Assembly: GCA_937959175.1 (NCBI GenBank)
Contig: CALGAS010000216.1
Span: 1-15,215, forward strand
DNA: 15,215 nucleotides
Reading direction: 5' to 3'
Source of the DNA: an uncultured bacterium
Lineage (GTDB): Bacteria > Planctomycetota > Planctomycetia > Pirellulales > UBA1268
Part shown: piece after piece, positions 1 through 7,487 of the stretch
Numbering within the stretch: position 1 is the first letter of the stretch
How the letters are laid out: each line of letters begins with the position of its first letter
Notes under the pieces: generated by a model
What the model saw: the letters and a program-made list of their open reading frames with translations, nothing else
The model's database searches: none
Told to the model about the DNA's origin: nothing
Translations under genes and position numbers: made by a program

Positions 1-70
1 GCTTCGCCATCCTGGCTGCGCTCGGTTTCCCAACGCCGGCTCGCTCGGCACGGGCCACCCCTCACGCACC
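1..70. repeat. Partial copy of dispersed repeat (right-hand part)
   Basis: Bases 5-62 align in the same orientation with 9875-9933 in the malEF-malG gap. By eye about 50 of 59 columns match, including the shared block CAACGCCGGCTCG and a GGCACGGGC core followed by ACCCCTC. Neither stretch belongs to a convincing gene, so this is a dispersed noncoding repeat whose left part lies outside the window. It sits just past the 3' end of the large amylase gene. I see no transposase here. The family is not identified by name. Confidence 0.6.
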
Positions 71-85
71 CGGATTCCGGCCCCC

Positions 86-120
86 CCCTACGCCCGCCGC
101 TGCCTCCCTACGCCCGCCGC
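86..120. repeat. 15-bp direct repeat over the amylase stop codon
   Basis: CCCTACGCCCGCCGC occurs at 86-100 and again at 106-120, a 20-bp period. The second copy contains the TAG stop (108-110, minus strand) and the last codons of the amylase. The first lies just beyond the stop and repeats the same Arg-Ala-coding bases plus TAG. It looks like a local slippage duplication of the gene's 3' end. No function is evident. Confidence 0.6.
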
Positions 121-3100
121 CGCGCTCGAATCGCGAGCAGCCCCGCCAGCACGCCCGCCGCCGGCAGCCACGCCCCGGGCTCCGGCACAGCGGCCGCCGC
201 GAGCGTGGTTTCCGTTGGCGCGGCTGCGAAATAACTGCCCTGGCCGTACGCCCCGGCGTCGAGCAGGGCGAGGATGTCGAAGAGGTTTGTCACCCCGTCG
301 TAGTTGAAGTCGCCCCGGCTCCAGTCCGCCTCGGCCTGGGTGTTGTAGACGCCGGAGTTCGCAATCGCGAGCACGTCAAAGAGATCGACCACGCCGTCGA
401 GGTCGGTGTCGCCGGCCGCAGCAAACGAAACCCGGAACCCGCCGCTTCCGTCGGCCAGATAGCCGACCGTGCGGGTTCCGGCCGAGGCGGCCGCCGCCGC
501 CGAGGTGATGCCCGTGGCCCCGTCCCAGGAGCCGTCGCCGCGGCCGGCCAGAATGTCAGCCACCAACTCCGCCTCCGTGAGGCTGCCCGGCTGAATCGCG
601 ATCTCGCCGCCGCCCAGGTCGAGGCGGCCGCCGCCGGCCGCCTCGTCGAACTCGAGTCCCGCCACCGCGATCGTCACCCGGGCCGCGGCGGGCAGTTCGA
701 CCAGGCCGCCGGGGCCTACGACCAGCGATGTGCCGCCGGCCAGGCCGCCGGCGTTGATTGCCAGCGTCTCGATTCCCGCCGCCGCGTTCACCGCCAGCGT
801 CGCGGCGGCGAGCGTGCCGCCGGCGAGCGTCACCCGCGGTGCCCGGATCGTCGTGCCCGGGGCCGCCGCCAGCGTCGCCCCGCTGCCGACGGTCACCTCG
901 CTGGCAGCCACCGCGTCGGCCGCGACGACCTCAAGCGTGCCAGCCGCCACCGTCGTCGGGCCGGAATAGCCGGCCGCCGCGTCGAGCACGAGCGTGCCCC
1001 CGCCGGCCTTGGTCAGCGAGCCGGCCACGGCAATCCGCGGATCGGCGTCTTGCGATTCGCTCGCCCCGGCGGCGACCTCCACGAGAATCGGCCCGAGCGT
1101 GGCGGCCATCCCCGCGTCCCGGAGGGCCACCACCCCGGCGACATCGAGATTCGGCCGGTCGCCCAGATCGAGCCCAGCCGGCCCCTCGTAGCCGGCCAAA
1201 AGCTCTGAGAGATCGGCCAGGCCCACGGCGGTGTCGAGCGTGACGTTGCCAGGCGCCCAGCCGCCGGTCGCCCCATAGCCGGAAACGAGCGTCTCGAGGT
1301 CGCCCTGACCAACCGTGCCGTCCAGGTCCAAGTCGCCAAACCGCGTCTCGAAGAGCCCCTCGACCAGGCTCGTCAGGTCACCGGCGTCGAGCACACCGTC
1401 GGCGTTGATGTCGTCGGTCCAGCGGTCGACCGAAAGCCCGGGATTCACGATCCGACCGCGGAGCAGGTCGATGTCGGCCGGCCCCGCCCCGCCGCTGCCA
1501 CTGAGATCGGCCCGCCGTCGCAGCATTCCCGTCACCGCCGCCTCGACTGTCGGGCCCGCACCACCGGCGGTGAGCGTGCCCCGCAGGCCGAGCATGTCGG
1601 CGGTGTTGACCAGCCCGTCGCCGTCGAGGTCGCCCGCCGGGTTGAACTGCTCGTCGCGGCTGAGCACCACCGTCTCGAAAGCCTCGACGTCGGCGGCGGT
1701 GAAGCCCCCGTCGAAGTCGAGGTCGCCGAGCCCCCGGCCGATCGAGGTGGCGGCGGCCAGTCCCGGAATCCGCCGGATCGAGCGATTGCCGGTGATCTCG
1801 GTGGTCACGACTGTGGCGACCAGATTGCCGCTCATCACGTCGGCCGCCTGGAAGCTGAACAGGTCGCGGTCGATCTGCTCAGCGGCGGTCGAGCCGCTCA
1901 CCAGGGCGAGAACCTCGCTGTCATCGAGGCCGGCCGGCAGGTTCCAGAGCACGTCCACCGAGTCGGCCGTCAGGTCGTCGCTGCGGATCAGCAGGTCGCG
2001 GGCGTCGGCGACGCCGCCGATCTCCTCGAAGCCGGCCAGGCTCGCCTCCGGCGGGAGCCGGTCGACGTAGATCGTCTGCCGGAAATCGGTGAAGACCTCA
2101 CTCTCCCCGGCCCCCTGATTGCGAAAGGCCCGCACCGTCACGTAGTGGTAGCCCTCGGCCAGCTCGGTCGCGTCGATCGCCTGGGCGTAGCGGCCCGCCC
2201 CGCTCTGGGCCGGGTCAGGGTCGTAGCCCGGCTCGTTGACCGTCGTGAACGCCTCGAAGCCGTAGCGGGTCGCGTTGGCCGCCGCGCTCGAGGCGTAGTC
2301 GACCTGGCCGTTGCCGTTGAGGTCCATTCCCTCGTTGAACCGGAACAGGGCCGAGGCCCCGTCGGCGAAGGTGTCGTGGAAGCCATCGGCGAGGACCACC
2401 TTCTCGGTGTCGAGCGAGAGGGTGAAGGCGTCGGCGGTGACGACGTCGATCGCCGAGAGCCGGGCGGAGCTATTGGTGGCGGGCGTCGGGGTCTCGCCGG
2501 CGATCGTCTGGGCGACCGCCGAGATCCCGACCGTGCCGACCGGGCGGGGCAGGCCATACATCACGTAGCCGCGGCCGTGGGTCCCGCCGTTGACGTTCTG
2601 GTTGCGGGGGATCCGCATCGTGACGCTGCCGCCGGAGCCGACGGTGACGAGCTCGGGGATCTGGCCGAGCGGGTCGACCTCGGAATCGGCGGCGTTGCCG
2701 GTCAGTTCGATCAGCCGGGTGCCGGGGGCGAAGCTGCTGCCCATCGTCCGCTCGTCGAAGCTGGTGATCCCGGCCCCGGTCGTGTCGGAGCTGAGGCCGA
2801 CGAGCATCGAGCCCTCCCGCTCATAGGCGTAGACGTTGCTGAAGCCGCCACTGCCCCCGCCGTCGATCCACCGCTCCTGAAAATCGCCCCTGCCGTAGGC
2901 GTTTCGAATCTCGACCAGGTCGGTGATGATCGAGCCGTACTGGCCGCCCAGGGCGTCGCCCCGGCCGTCCTTGAGGAAGAACTGCGTGTTGCCCGTGCGG
3001 TCGAAATCGTTGCCGCGGAGGTAGACGTAGGCATTGCCCGGGCGGGTCAGAATCCAGGCGTGGGCGACGTTCGAGAGATGCACGCCCCCCTCGTCGTGGT

Positions 3101-4412
3101 TGCCGACGAAGCCGATCGACTGGGAGCCGTTGTTGGCCAGGCCGTCGTCGCGGGCGTCCTGGGAGGCGTTGCGAATGTTGTACCAGTTGTTGCTGCCGGC
3201 ATTGGCCGAGAGGTTCTCCCGCATCGCGTACCACATTGGAAAGTCGAGCACGTCGCGATTGGGGTCGGTCGTGTCGCCCGGGGCGGCCGACGTGCGAACG
3301 AAGGTCTGGAGGAAGTTGGGATCGCCGTTGAAGACCTCCTGGAACTGGAAAACCGAGCGGGCAGTGCCGTCGAGGTTGGTGCGAGGGTTCGCCCCGGCGA
3401 CGGCCCGGTCGACCAGCCGGGGCACGTCGACCTGCGTCGGGTTGTAGGGATCACCACCCGCGCCGAGCGGCACGTGCCGGGCGGCATCGACCCGCAGTCC
3501 GTCGACGCCGACATCCTGCACCAGCCACTGGGCATACCGCATCATCGTCTCGCCGACCCCCTCGGCCACCGGGTCGCCGGCGGTCGGATCGGCGGTGTTG
3601 AAGTCGTAGACGGTGTAGGCGACGCCTCCGTCGACCACGGTCCGGGCGGGCCCGTCCTGATCGGGATAAAAGCGGCGATTAGCCTCGGTGGGCGTGTTGG
3701 CCTGGCGGAGGATCGTGCTGGGAATAGCCCGGCCGGCGGCGTCGGTGGTGGCCGTCGGCACGGCCCAGGCATCGGCCGCCTGGGGCACGTTGGCGGCGAA
3801 GCCGGGAACGGGATTGCGGACGAACTCGTTGGGGTTGCTGGCGGTGAAGTTGAGGGTGACCAGCCGGGCCAGGCGAAACTGGTATTCGAAGGCGGGGTCG
3901 CCCTGCGGAGCGTCGGACGGCGCGCGGTAGGTGTCGCCATCCTGCTGGCCGGGCAGGCTGAGCTCGAAGCCGGGGTAGTCGTAGCGATCCTGGACGTAGG
4001 GCCCGGGCGAGTTGCCCGGGAAGAGGTCGAAGCTGCCGACGTGGTGGTGGACGTAGTCGACGTAGACGCTGCCGCCGGTCCGCTGGGCCTCACGGATCAC
4101 CCGGCGGTAGCCGAGCTCGGTGCCGTACAGCGTCGTGTCGCGGGGGCCGCCGAGATCGAAGCGGTCGTAGATGTCGTAGCCGATCCCGCCGCCGGCCTCG
4201 GTGTAGAGGGCCCGCCCGGGGGGCGGCGTCCAGAGCCCGCCATAGCCCGCCGCGTGGAAGTCGGCCGTCCGCCGCTCGATCGTGTCCCAGCTCGACTCGA
4301 ACCACTGGAGAATGACCGGGGCCGAGACGTTCTGGGCCGCCGCGGGGCAGGGGAGGGCGGCCGCCAGCAACAGTGAGCCAGCCGCCGCAACCAGGCCAGA
4401 AAACCTTCGCAT
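108..4412 (-). CDS. Secreted GH13 alpha-amylase-like protein with dockerin-like repeats, PATR repeat and PEP-CTERM tail
   Basis: 1434 residues, far longer than a typical 450-650-residue amylase. A Sec signal peptide spans residues 1-26 (ends PAAAQ). The GH13 barrel follows. Region I is VDYVHHH with D119. Region II is GLRVDAARH with nucleophile D309. Region III is QEVF with acid/base E359. Region IV is GNHDE with D440. All three catalytic acids are present; in region I the usual Asn before the last His is His123. After the barrel and C-domain (to about 615) comes a beta-rich stretch of unknown type. Dockerin-like calcium loops follow at about 896, 927, 1000 and 1026, then an autotransporter-type PATR repeat (about 1131-1163), two more loops (1334, 1367) and a PEP-CTERM tail (1409-1434: VPEPG, hydrophobic helix, Arg-rich end). 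GGGAGG lies 11 nt before the ATG. It probably cleaves starch-type glucans outside the cell. Substrate and linkage are inferred from family and neighbours. Confidence 0.9.
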   Translation of the reverse strand: MRRFSGLVAAAGSLLLAAALPCPAAAQNVSAPVILQWFESSWDTIERRTADFHAAGYGGLWTPPPGRALYTEAGGGIGYDIYDRFDLGGPRDTTLYGTELGYRRVIREAQRTGGSVYVDYVHHHVGSFDLFPGNSPGPYVQDRYDYPGFELSLPGQQDGDTYRAPSDAPQGDPAFEYQFRLARLVTLNFTASNPNEFVRNPVPGFAANVPQAADAWAVPTATTDAAGRAIPSTILRQANTPTEANRRFYPDQDGPARTVVDGGVAYTVYDFNTADPTAGDPVAEGVGETMMRYAQWLVQDVGVDGLRVDAARHVPLGAGGDPYNPTQVDVPRLVDRAVAGANPRTNLDGTARSVFQFQEVFNGDPNFLQTFVRTSAAPGDTTDPNRDVLDFPMWYAMRENLSANAGSNNWYNIRNASQDARDDGLANNGSQSIGFVGNHDEGGVHLSNVAHAWILTRPGNAYVYLRGNDFDRTGNTQFFLKDGRGDALGGQYGSIITDLVEIRNAYGRGDFQERWIDGGGSGGFSNVYAYEREGSMLVGLSSDTTGAGITSFDERTMGSSFAPGTRLIELTGNAADSEVDPLGQIPELVTVGSGGSVTMRIPRNQNVNGGTHGRGYVMYGLPRPVGTVGISAVAQTIAGETPTPATNSSARLSAIDVVTADAFTLSLDTEKVVLADGFHDTFADGASALFRFNEGMDLNGNGQVDYASSAAANATRYGFEAFTTVNEPGYDPDPAQSGAGRYAQAIDATELAEGYHYVTVRAFRNQGAGESEVFTDFRQTIYVDRLPPEASLAGFEEIGGVADARDLLIRSDDLTADSVDVLWNLPAGLDDSEVLALVSGSTAAEQIDRDLFSFQAADVMSGNLVATVVTTEITGNRSIRRIPGLAAATSIGRGLGDLDFDGGFTAADVEAFETVVLSRDEQFNPAGDLDGDGLVNTADMLGLRGTLTAGGAGPTVEAAVTGMLRRRADLSGSGGAGPADIDLLRGRIVNPGLSVDRWTDDINADGVLDAGDLTSLVEGLFETRFGDLDLDGTVGQGDLETLVSGYGATGGWAPGNVTLDTAVGLADLSELLAGYEGPAGLDLGDRPNLDVAGVVALRDAGMAATLGPILVEVAAGASESQDADPRIAVAGSLTKAGGGTLVLDAAAGYSGPTTVAAGTLEVVAADAVAASEVTVGSGATLAAAPGTTIRAPRVTLAGGTLAAATLAVNAAAGIETLAINAGGLAGGTSLVVGPGGLVELPAAARVTIAVAGLEFDEAAGGGRLDLGGGEIAIQPGSLTEAELVADILAGRGDGSWDGATGITSAAAAASAGTRTVGYLADGSGGFRVSFAAAGDTDLDGVVDLFDVLAIANSGVYNTQAEADWSRGDFNYDGVTNLFDILALLDAGAYGQGSYFAAAPTETTLAAAAVPEPGAWLPAAGVLAGLLAIRARRRA

Positions 4413-4495
4413 CGCAGCTATATCCTCCCGAATTCAGTCACCAAGACCTCGCCGCCGCCAGTCAACGGTAGCGGGCTTTTGCCCGGGCAGCAATG

Positions 4496-4523
4496 AAAAA
4501 TGCGGGCTCTCCAAGGCATTTTT
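4496..4523. repeat. Inverted repeat AAAAATGC / GCATTTTT
   Basis: AAAAATGC (4496-4503) and its exact complement GCATTTTT (4516-4523) flank a 12-nt loop. The A and T tracts make it look either like a two-way terminator-type hairpin or like a palindromic protein-binding site. It lies about 84 bp from the amylase start and about 70 bp upstream of the plus-strand -35 box, where an operator or insulator could act. I cannot decide between these. Confidence 0.4.
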
Positions 4524-4591
4524 GGGCCGTCGTGGGCAGCGGGGCCAATCGCGGGACGCGACCTCCCTCGCCAGAAGGGATGAGCCGCCAG

Positions 4592-4621
4592 TTGACGAGC
4601 AGGCCCCGAGGGCGATATTCT
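4592..4621 (+). promoter_or_regulatory. Sigma70-like promoter for the PEP-CTERM / maltodextrin gene run
   Basis: TTGACG (4592-4597) and TATTCT (4616-4621) are separated by 18 nt, close to the TTGACA/TATAAT consensus in an otherwise very GC-rich region. Transcription would start near 4628, giving a leader of about 97 nt before the ATG at 4725 that contains the hairpin at 4642-4658. It is the best promoter seen upstream of the plus-strand cluster. Confidence 0.5.
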
Positions 4622-4641
4622 CTCCCCGTGACTGATTGGTT

Positions 4642-4658
4642 CTGGGCGTGCAGCCCAG
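4642..4658 (+). promoter_or_regulatory. Leader hairpin CTGGGC-GTGCA-GCCCAG
   Basis: A perfect 6-bp stem with a 5-nt loop lies in the predicted leader, about 20 nt after the presumed transcription start. No U-tract follows, so it is not a standard terminator. It may protect the 5' end of the transcript or be incidental. I recognise no riboswitch fold here. Confidence 0.3.
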
Positions 4659-4724
4659 GGGGGGTCGGGCGACACAGCCCTGCCGCAGAGGCGATCTGAT
4701 TTCCAATATCCTGGAGTGTTCGTC

Positions 4725-5522
4725 ATGGCATATGCATACCGCAGATGGTCGATTCGGAACGCAGCGGTCGCCGCAGCGGCGGTCGCCTTGGTGTCGGCTG
4801 CCGGGATCGCTTCGGCCGCCACGGTCTACTCGAGCGTTGGCAACGGCGAGTCGGGGTTCGGCGGGGTGCTGGGCACCGGCACGATCTCGATCGACAGCGA
4901 AACCGACGGCTCGTTGGACTTTACATTCACCAAGGGGACCGGTGGCTTATTCGATGCGGTTGTGATCTATCTGGAGGCAGGGTCAGCCCAGGGATACACC
5001 TCGACGGCCAACTTCGATGACGACGCTGATCCGCTCCGCCAAGCGATCTCCGGCTTTGATGGTACCAATCGCAGCATTCTGAACTTCAATGGCACCAGCG
5101 GCCTGTCGCCGAACTACGCCATCGCTTTTGACCAGACCTTCGGCGGACTTTGGCAACTTGTCGAGAACGGGGGTGCGAACTCACTGCCGTTTGTGACGAG
5201 CGTCAATCTCACTCCCACAGGCACCACGACGAGTTCCACCTACACGTTTTCACTCAATGCCTCTGATATTGGATTGACTCCAGGTTCCGGCGAGTCGTTC
5301 TCATTCGTCGCGACCTATCTCAACTCCGGCAACGTGTTTCGCTCCAACGAGGCTTTTGGGGGCGGCTTTGGTGCTAGCAACCCGGGTTACACCACTGTCA
5401 CCATGTCCAATGCTCAAGTGGTGCAGACCGTCCCCGAGCCTGGAGTGCTCTTCCTGGCCGCCGCGATTCCGGCGGCTATCTCGTTCCGCTGTTTTGCTGC
5501 GCGGAGACGGCGGCAGAACTGA
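4725..5522 (+). CDS. PEP-CTERM sorting-domain protein, function unknown
   Basis: 265 residues from the ATG at 4725, chosen because GGAG (4713-4716) lies 8 nt upstream. The GTG at 4716 is in frame but overlaps that ribosome site. The signal peptide runs to about residue 30 (basic start, Ala/Val-rich core, ending ASAA). The middle is Gly/Ser/Thr/Asn-rich with alternating hydrophobics, suggesting a beta-sandwich, with no cysteine until the C-terminus. The tail has VPEPG, a hydrophobic stretch and CFAARRRRQN, a standard PEP-CTERM signal for exosortase-dependent surface sorting. It is first in the run leading into the GH13 and ABC genes, only 39 bp before the next ORF, so cotranscription is likely. 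Third codon positions look less GC-rich than in its neighbours (many ATT, TTT and GAT codons). A surface glucan-binding role is a guess from position only. Confidence 0.8.
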   Translation: MAYAYRRWSIRNAAVAAAAVALVSAAGIASAATVYSSVGNGESGFGGVLGTGTISIDSETDGSLDFTFTKGTGGLFDAVVIYLEAGSAQGYTSTANFDDDADPLRQAISGFDGTNRSILNFNGTSGLSPNYAIAFDQTFGGLWQLVENGGANSLPFVTSVNLTPTGTTTSSTYTFSLNASDIGLTPGSGESFSFVATYLNSGNVFRSNEAFGGGFGASNPGYTTVTMSNAQVVQTVPEPGVLFLAAAIPAAISFRCFAARRRRQN

Positions 5523-5561
5523 TTCTCTGACGGGGCCCGTGGCCCGCCGGCCGGGACTTTC

Positions 5562-7487
5562 ATGCCTCGACTTGCCATCGTCTTCATGATCGCTCTGGCC
5601 GGGGCGGCTGCCGCGGCGGCCTCCGCCCGGGCGTTCGGGCGGGCGCCGGCAGTCGACCTGCCCGCGACCAGCGACCCGGAGACCCGCTCGGCCTGGGTGC
5701 CCGACGCGGTCTTCTATCAGATCTTTCCGGAGCGGTTCGCCAATGGCGACCCCTCCAACGACCCGACCCGCGAGTCGCTTGAAGACGAGGTGCCCGAGTC
5801 GTGGCGGGTCTCCCCCTGGACCGGCGACTGGTATGCCCGTGACGCCTGGGAAACCGAGCTCGGTGGCGACTTCTTCGAGCACGGCGTCTTTCATCGCCGC
5901 TATGGCGGCGACCTGCAGGGGGTGATCGACCGGCTCGACTACCTCGAGCGGCTCGGCGTCACGGCGATCTACTTCAACCCGGTCTTCCACGCCCGCTCGC
6001 TCCACAAGTACGACGGCAGTTCCTTCCACCACGTCGACCCCCACTTCGGCCCCGACCCCGCCGGCGACCTGGCGATCATGGAGGAGGAGACCGCCGACCC
6101 GGCCACCTGGCAGTGGACGGCCGCCGACCGGCTGTTCCTCGAGCTGCTCGAGAAGGCCCACGCCCGCGGCATCCGAGTGGTGATCGACGGGGTCTTCAAC
6201 CACACCGGCAAGGATTTTTTTGCGTTCCGCGACCTCCGCCGGCGGCAGGCCGACTCCCCCTACGCCAGCTGGTACGTCGTGACCGCTTACGACGATCCCG
6301 GCACCCCCGCCGATGAGTTTCGCTACGAGTCGTGGTGGGGCATCGACACGCTGCCGCTGTTTGCCGACACCGCCGACGGCGGCGATCTTCATCCCGGCCC
6401 CCGCGACTATATCTTTGCGATCACCCGCCGCTGGATGGATCCCGACGGCGACGGCGACCCGGCCGACGGAATCGATGGCTGGCGGCTCGACGTCGCCGGC
6501 GACGTGCCGAGCGGCTTCTGGCGGGACTGGAATGCCCACGTCCGGAAGCTCAACCCCGCCGCCTACACCGTCGCCGAGGAGTGGGGGGAGGCAGGCGAGT
6601 TCCTGGCCGCCACCGGCTTCGATGCCGTGATGAACTACCACGGCTTCGCCTTCCCGGTGAAGGGTTTTCTCATTGACGGCACGCTCGCTCCCAGCGGGGC
6701 CGTCGCCCAACTCGAGGAGCGGCTCGCCGGCCAGCCCCGCCGCGTCCAGGAGCGGATGCTGAACCTCGTCGACTCCCACGACACCGACCGGCTCGCCTCG
6801 ATGATCGTTAACGGCGGGCGGGGGGGCTACGAGCAGGCCGAGCGGTTCGACTACGACATCGGCGTCTCCCCGCGGGGCACGCCCGACTACGACCTCCGCA
6901 AGCCGACCGCCGCCGAGCGGCGGATCCAGCGGATGGTCGCCCTGATGCAGCTCACCTTCCCGGGCGCCCCGATGATCTATTACGGCACCGAGGCGGGCAT
7001 GTGGGGGGCCGACGACCCCTGCGACAGGATGCCGATGGTCTGGCCGGAGATGGCCTTTGCCCCGCAGCAGGCCGACCCCCGCGGCCGGCCCCGCCCGGCC
7101 GAGACGGTCGCCTTCGACCGATCGCTATTCGGGTTCTACCAAGCGGCGATCGCCCTTCGCCGCCAGCATCCGGCCCTCCGGCACGGCAGCCTCGAGTTCC
7201 TCGAGCCCGACGATGCCGCCGGCTTCCTGGGCTTCCGTCGCTCGCTCGACGGCGAGGTGCTGCTGGTCGGCTTCAACCGGGGCGAGTCCCCGCACGAGTG
7301 GTCGATCCCGCTGGCCGCCGGCCAGACCGCCCAGGAAATCTTCACCGCCTCAGGCGAGGCGGGGAAGGTGCAGGTCCGCACCGAGCAGGGGCGAGCCGTG
7401 GTGACGCTGCCGGGCCGCGAGGCGGTGGTCATCCGGCTGACTCACAGCGGCCCCGGCAGGCAAGCGGCACCGGCGGGGAAGGAGTGA
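5562..7487 (+). CDS. Exported GH13 cyclomaltodextrinase/neopullulanase-type glycosidase
   Basis: 641 residues with a Sec-type signal peptide (about 1-24, ending AAAASARA). The barrel starts almost at once with WVPDAVFYQIFPERFANGD, typical of the cyclomaltodextrinase/neopullulanase group. The N-terminal carbohydrate-binding domain those enzymes often carry is absent. Region I is DGVFNH (209-214), region II GWRLDVAGD with nucleophile D310, region III AEEW with acid/base E339, and region IV DSHDTD with H406 and D407, so the active site is complete. A loop between barrel strands (about 150-195) and a C-terminal beta domain (about 540-630) are present. There is no PEP-CTERM tail, so it is probably periplasmic. 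It would cut maltodextrins or cyclodextrins to maltose or glucose before uptake. Its TGA overlaps the possible GTG start of the next gene (GTGA). Exact specificity cannot be read from sequence. Confidence 0.9.
   Translation: MPRLAIVFMIALAGAAAAAASARAFGRAPAVDLPATSDPETRSAWVPDAVFYQIFPERFANGDPSNDPTRESLEDEVPESWRVSPWTGDWYARDAWETELGGDFFEHGVFHRRYGGDLQGVIDRLDYLERLGVTAIYFNPVFHARSLHKYDGSSFHHVDPHFGPDPAGDLAIMEEETADPATWQWTAADRLFLELLEKAHARGIRVVIDGVFNHTGKDFFAFRDLRRRQADSPYASWYVVTAYDDPGTPADEFRYESWWGIDTLPLFADTADGGDLHPGPRDYIFAITRRWMDPDGDGDPADGIDGWRLDVAGDVPSGFWRDWNAHVRKLNPAAYTVAEEWGEAGEFLAATGFDAVMNYHGFAFPVKGFLIDGTLAPSGAVAQLEERLAGQPRRVQERMLNLVDSHDTDRLASMIVNGGRGGYEQAERFDYDIGVSPRGTPDYDLRKPTAAERRIQRMVALMQLTFPGAPMIYYGTEAGMWGADDPCDRMPMVWPEMAFAPQQADPRGRPRPAETVAFDRSLFGFYQAAIALRRQHPALRHGSLEFLEPDDAAGFLGFRRSLDGEVLLVGFNRGESPHEWSIPLAAGQTAQEIFTASGEAGKVQVRTEQGRAVVTLPGREAVVIRLTHSGPGRQAAPAGKE

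Larger units (their letters stand above)
4413..4724. promoter_or_regulatory. Divergent intergenic region between amylase and PEP-CTERM gene
   Basis: A 312-bp gene-free stretch between divergent genes. It holds the amylase ribosome site (GGGAGG, minus strand, 4424-4429), a small hairpin CGGGC-TTTT-GCCCG (4472-4485), an 8-bp inverted repeat (4496-4523), a 5-bp-arm palindrome TCGCG-GGA-CGCGA (4549-4561), a plus-strand promoter (4592-4621), a leader hairpin (4642-4658) and the ribosome site of the plus-strand gene. For the minus strand I find a TTGACT (complement of 4460-4465) but no acceptable -10 at normal spacing. No regulator gene is in the window, so any operator role is inference. Confidence 0.6.

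Noticed and set aside
2145..4376. 743-codon open frame on the plus strand opposite the amylase
   Set aside because: It is antisense to a gene with clear GH13 motifs, and its translation is Val/Gly/Ala/Arg-rich text without domains, as expected of a shadow frame in GC-rich DNA.
4628..4724. Riboswitch in the leader of the PEP-CTERM gene
   Set aside because: Only one simple hairpin is visible and no conserved riboswitch core was recognised.
5301..6779. 492-codon minus-strand open frame across the PEP-CTERM and GH13 genes
   Set aside because: It crosses two real genes and the gap between them and has no recognisable domain.
7001..7483. Upstream in-frame extension of the fusion protein
   Set aside because: This part overlaps the GH13 coding region and reads as Pro/Arg-rich shadow sequence; the lipobox signal and ribosome site place the start at 7484 or 7496.
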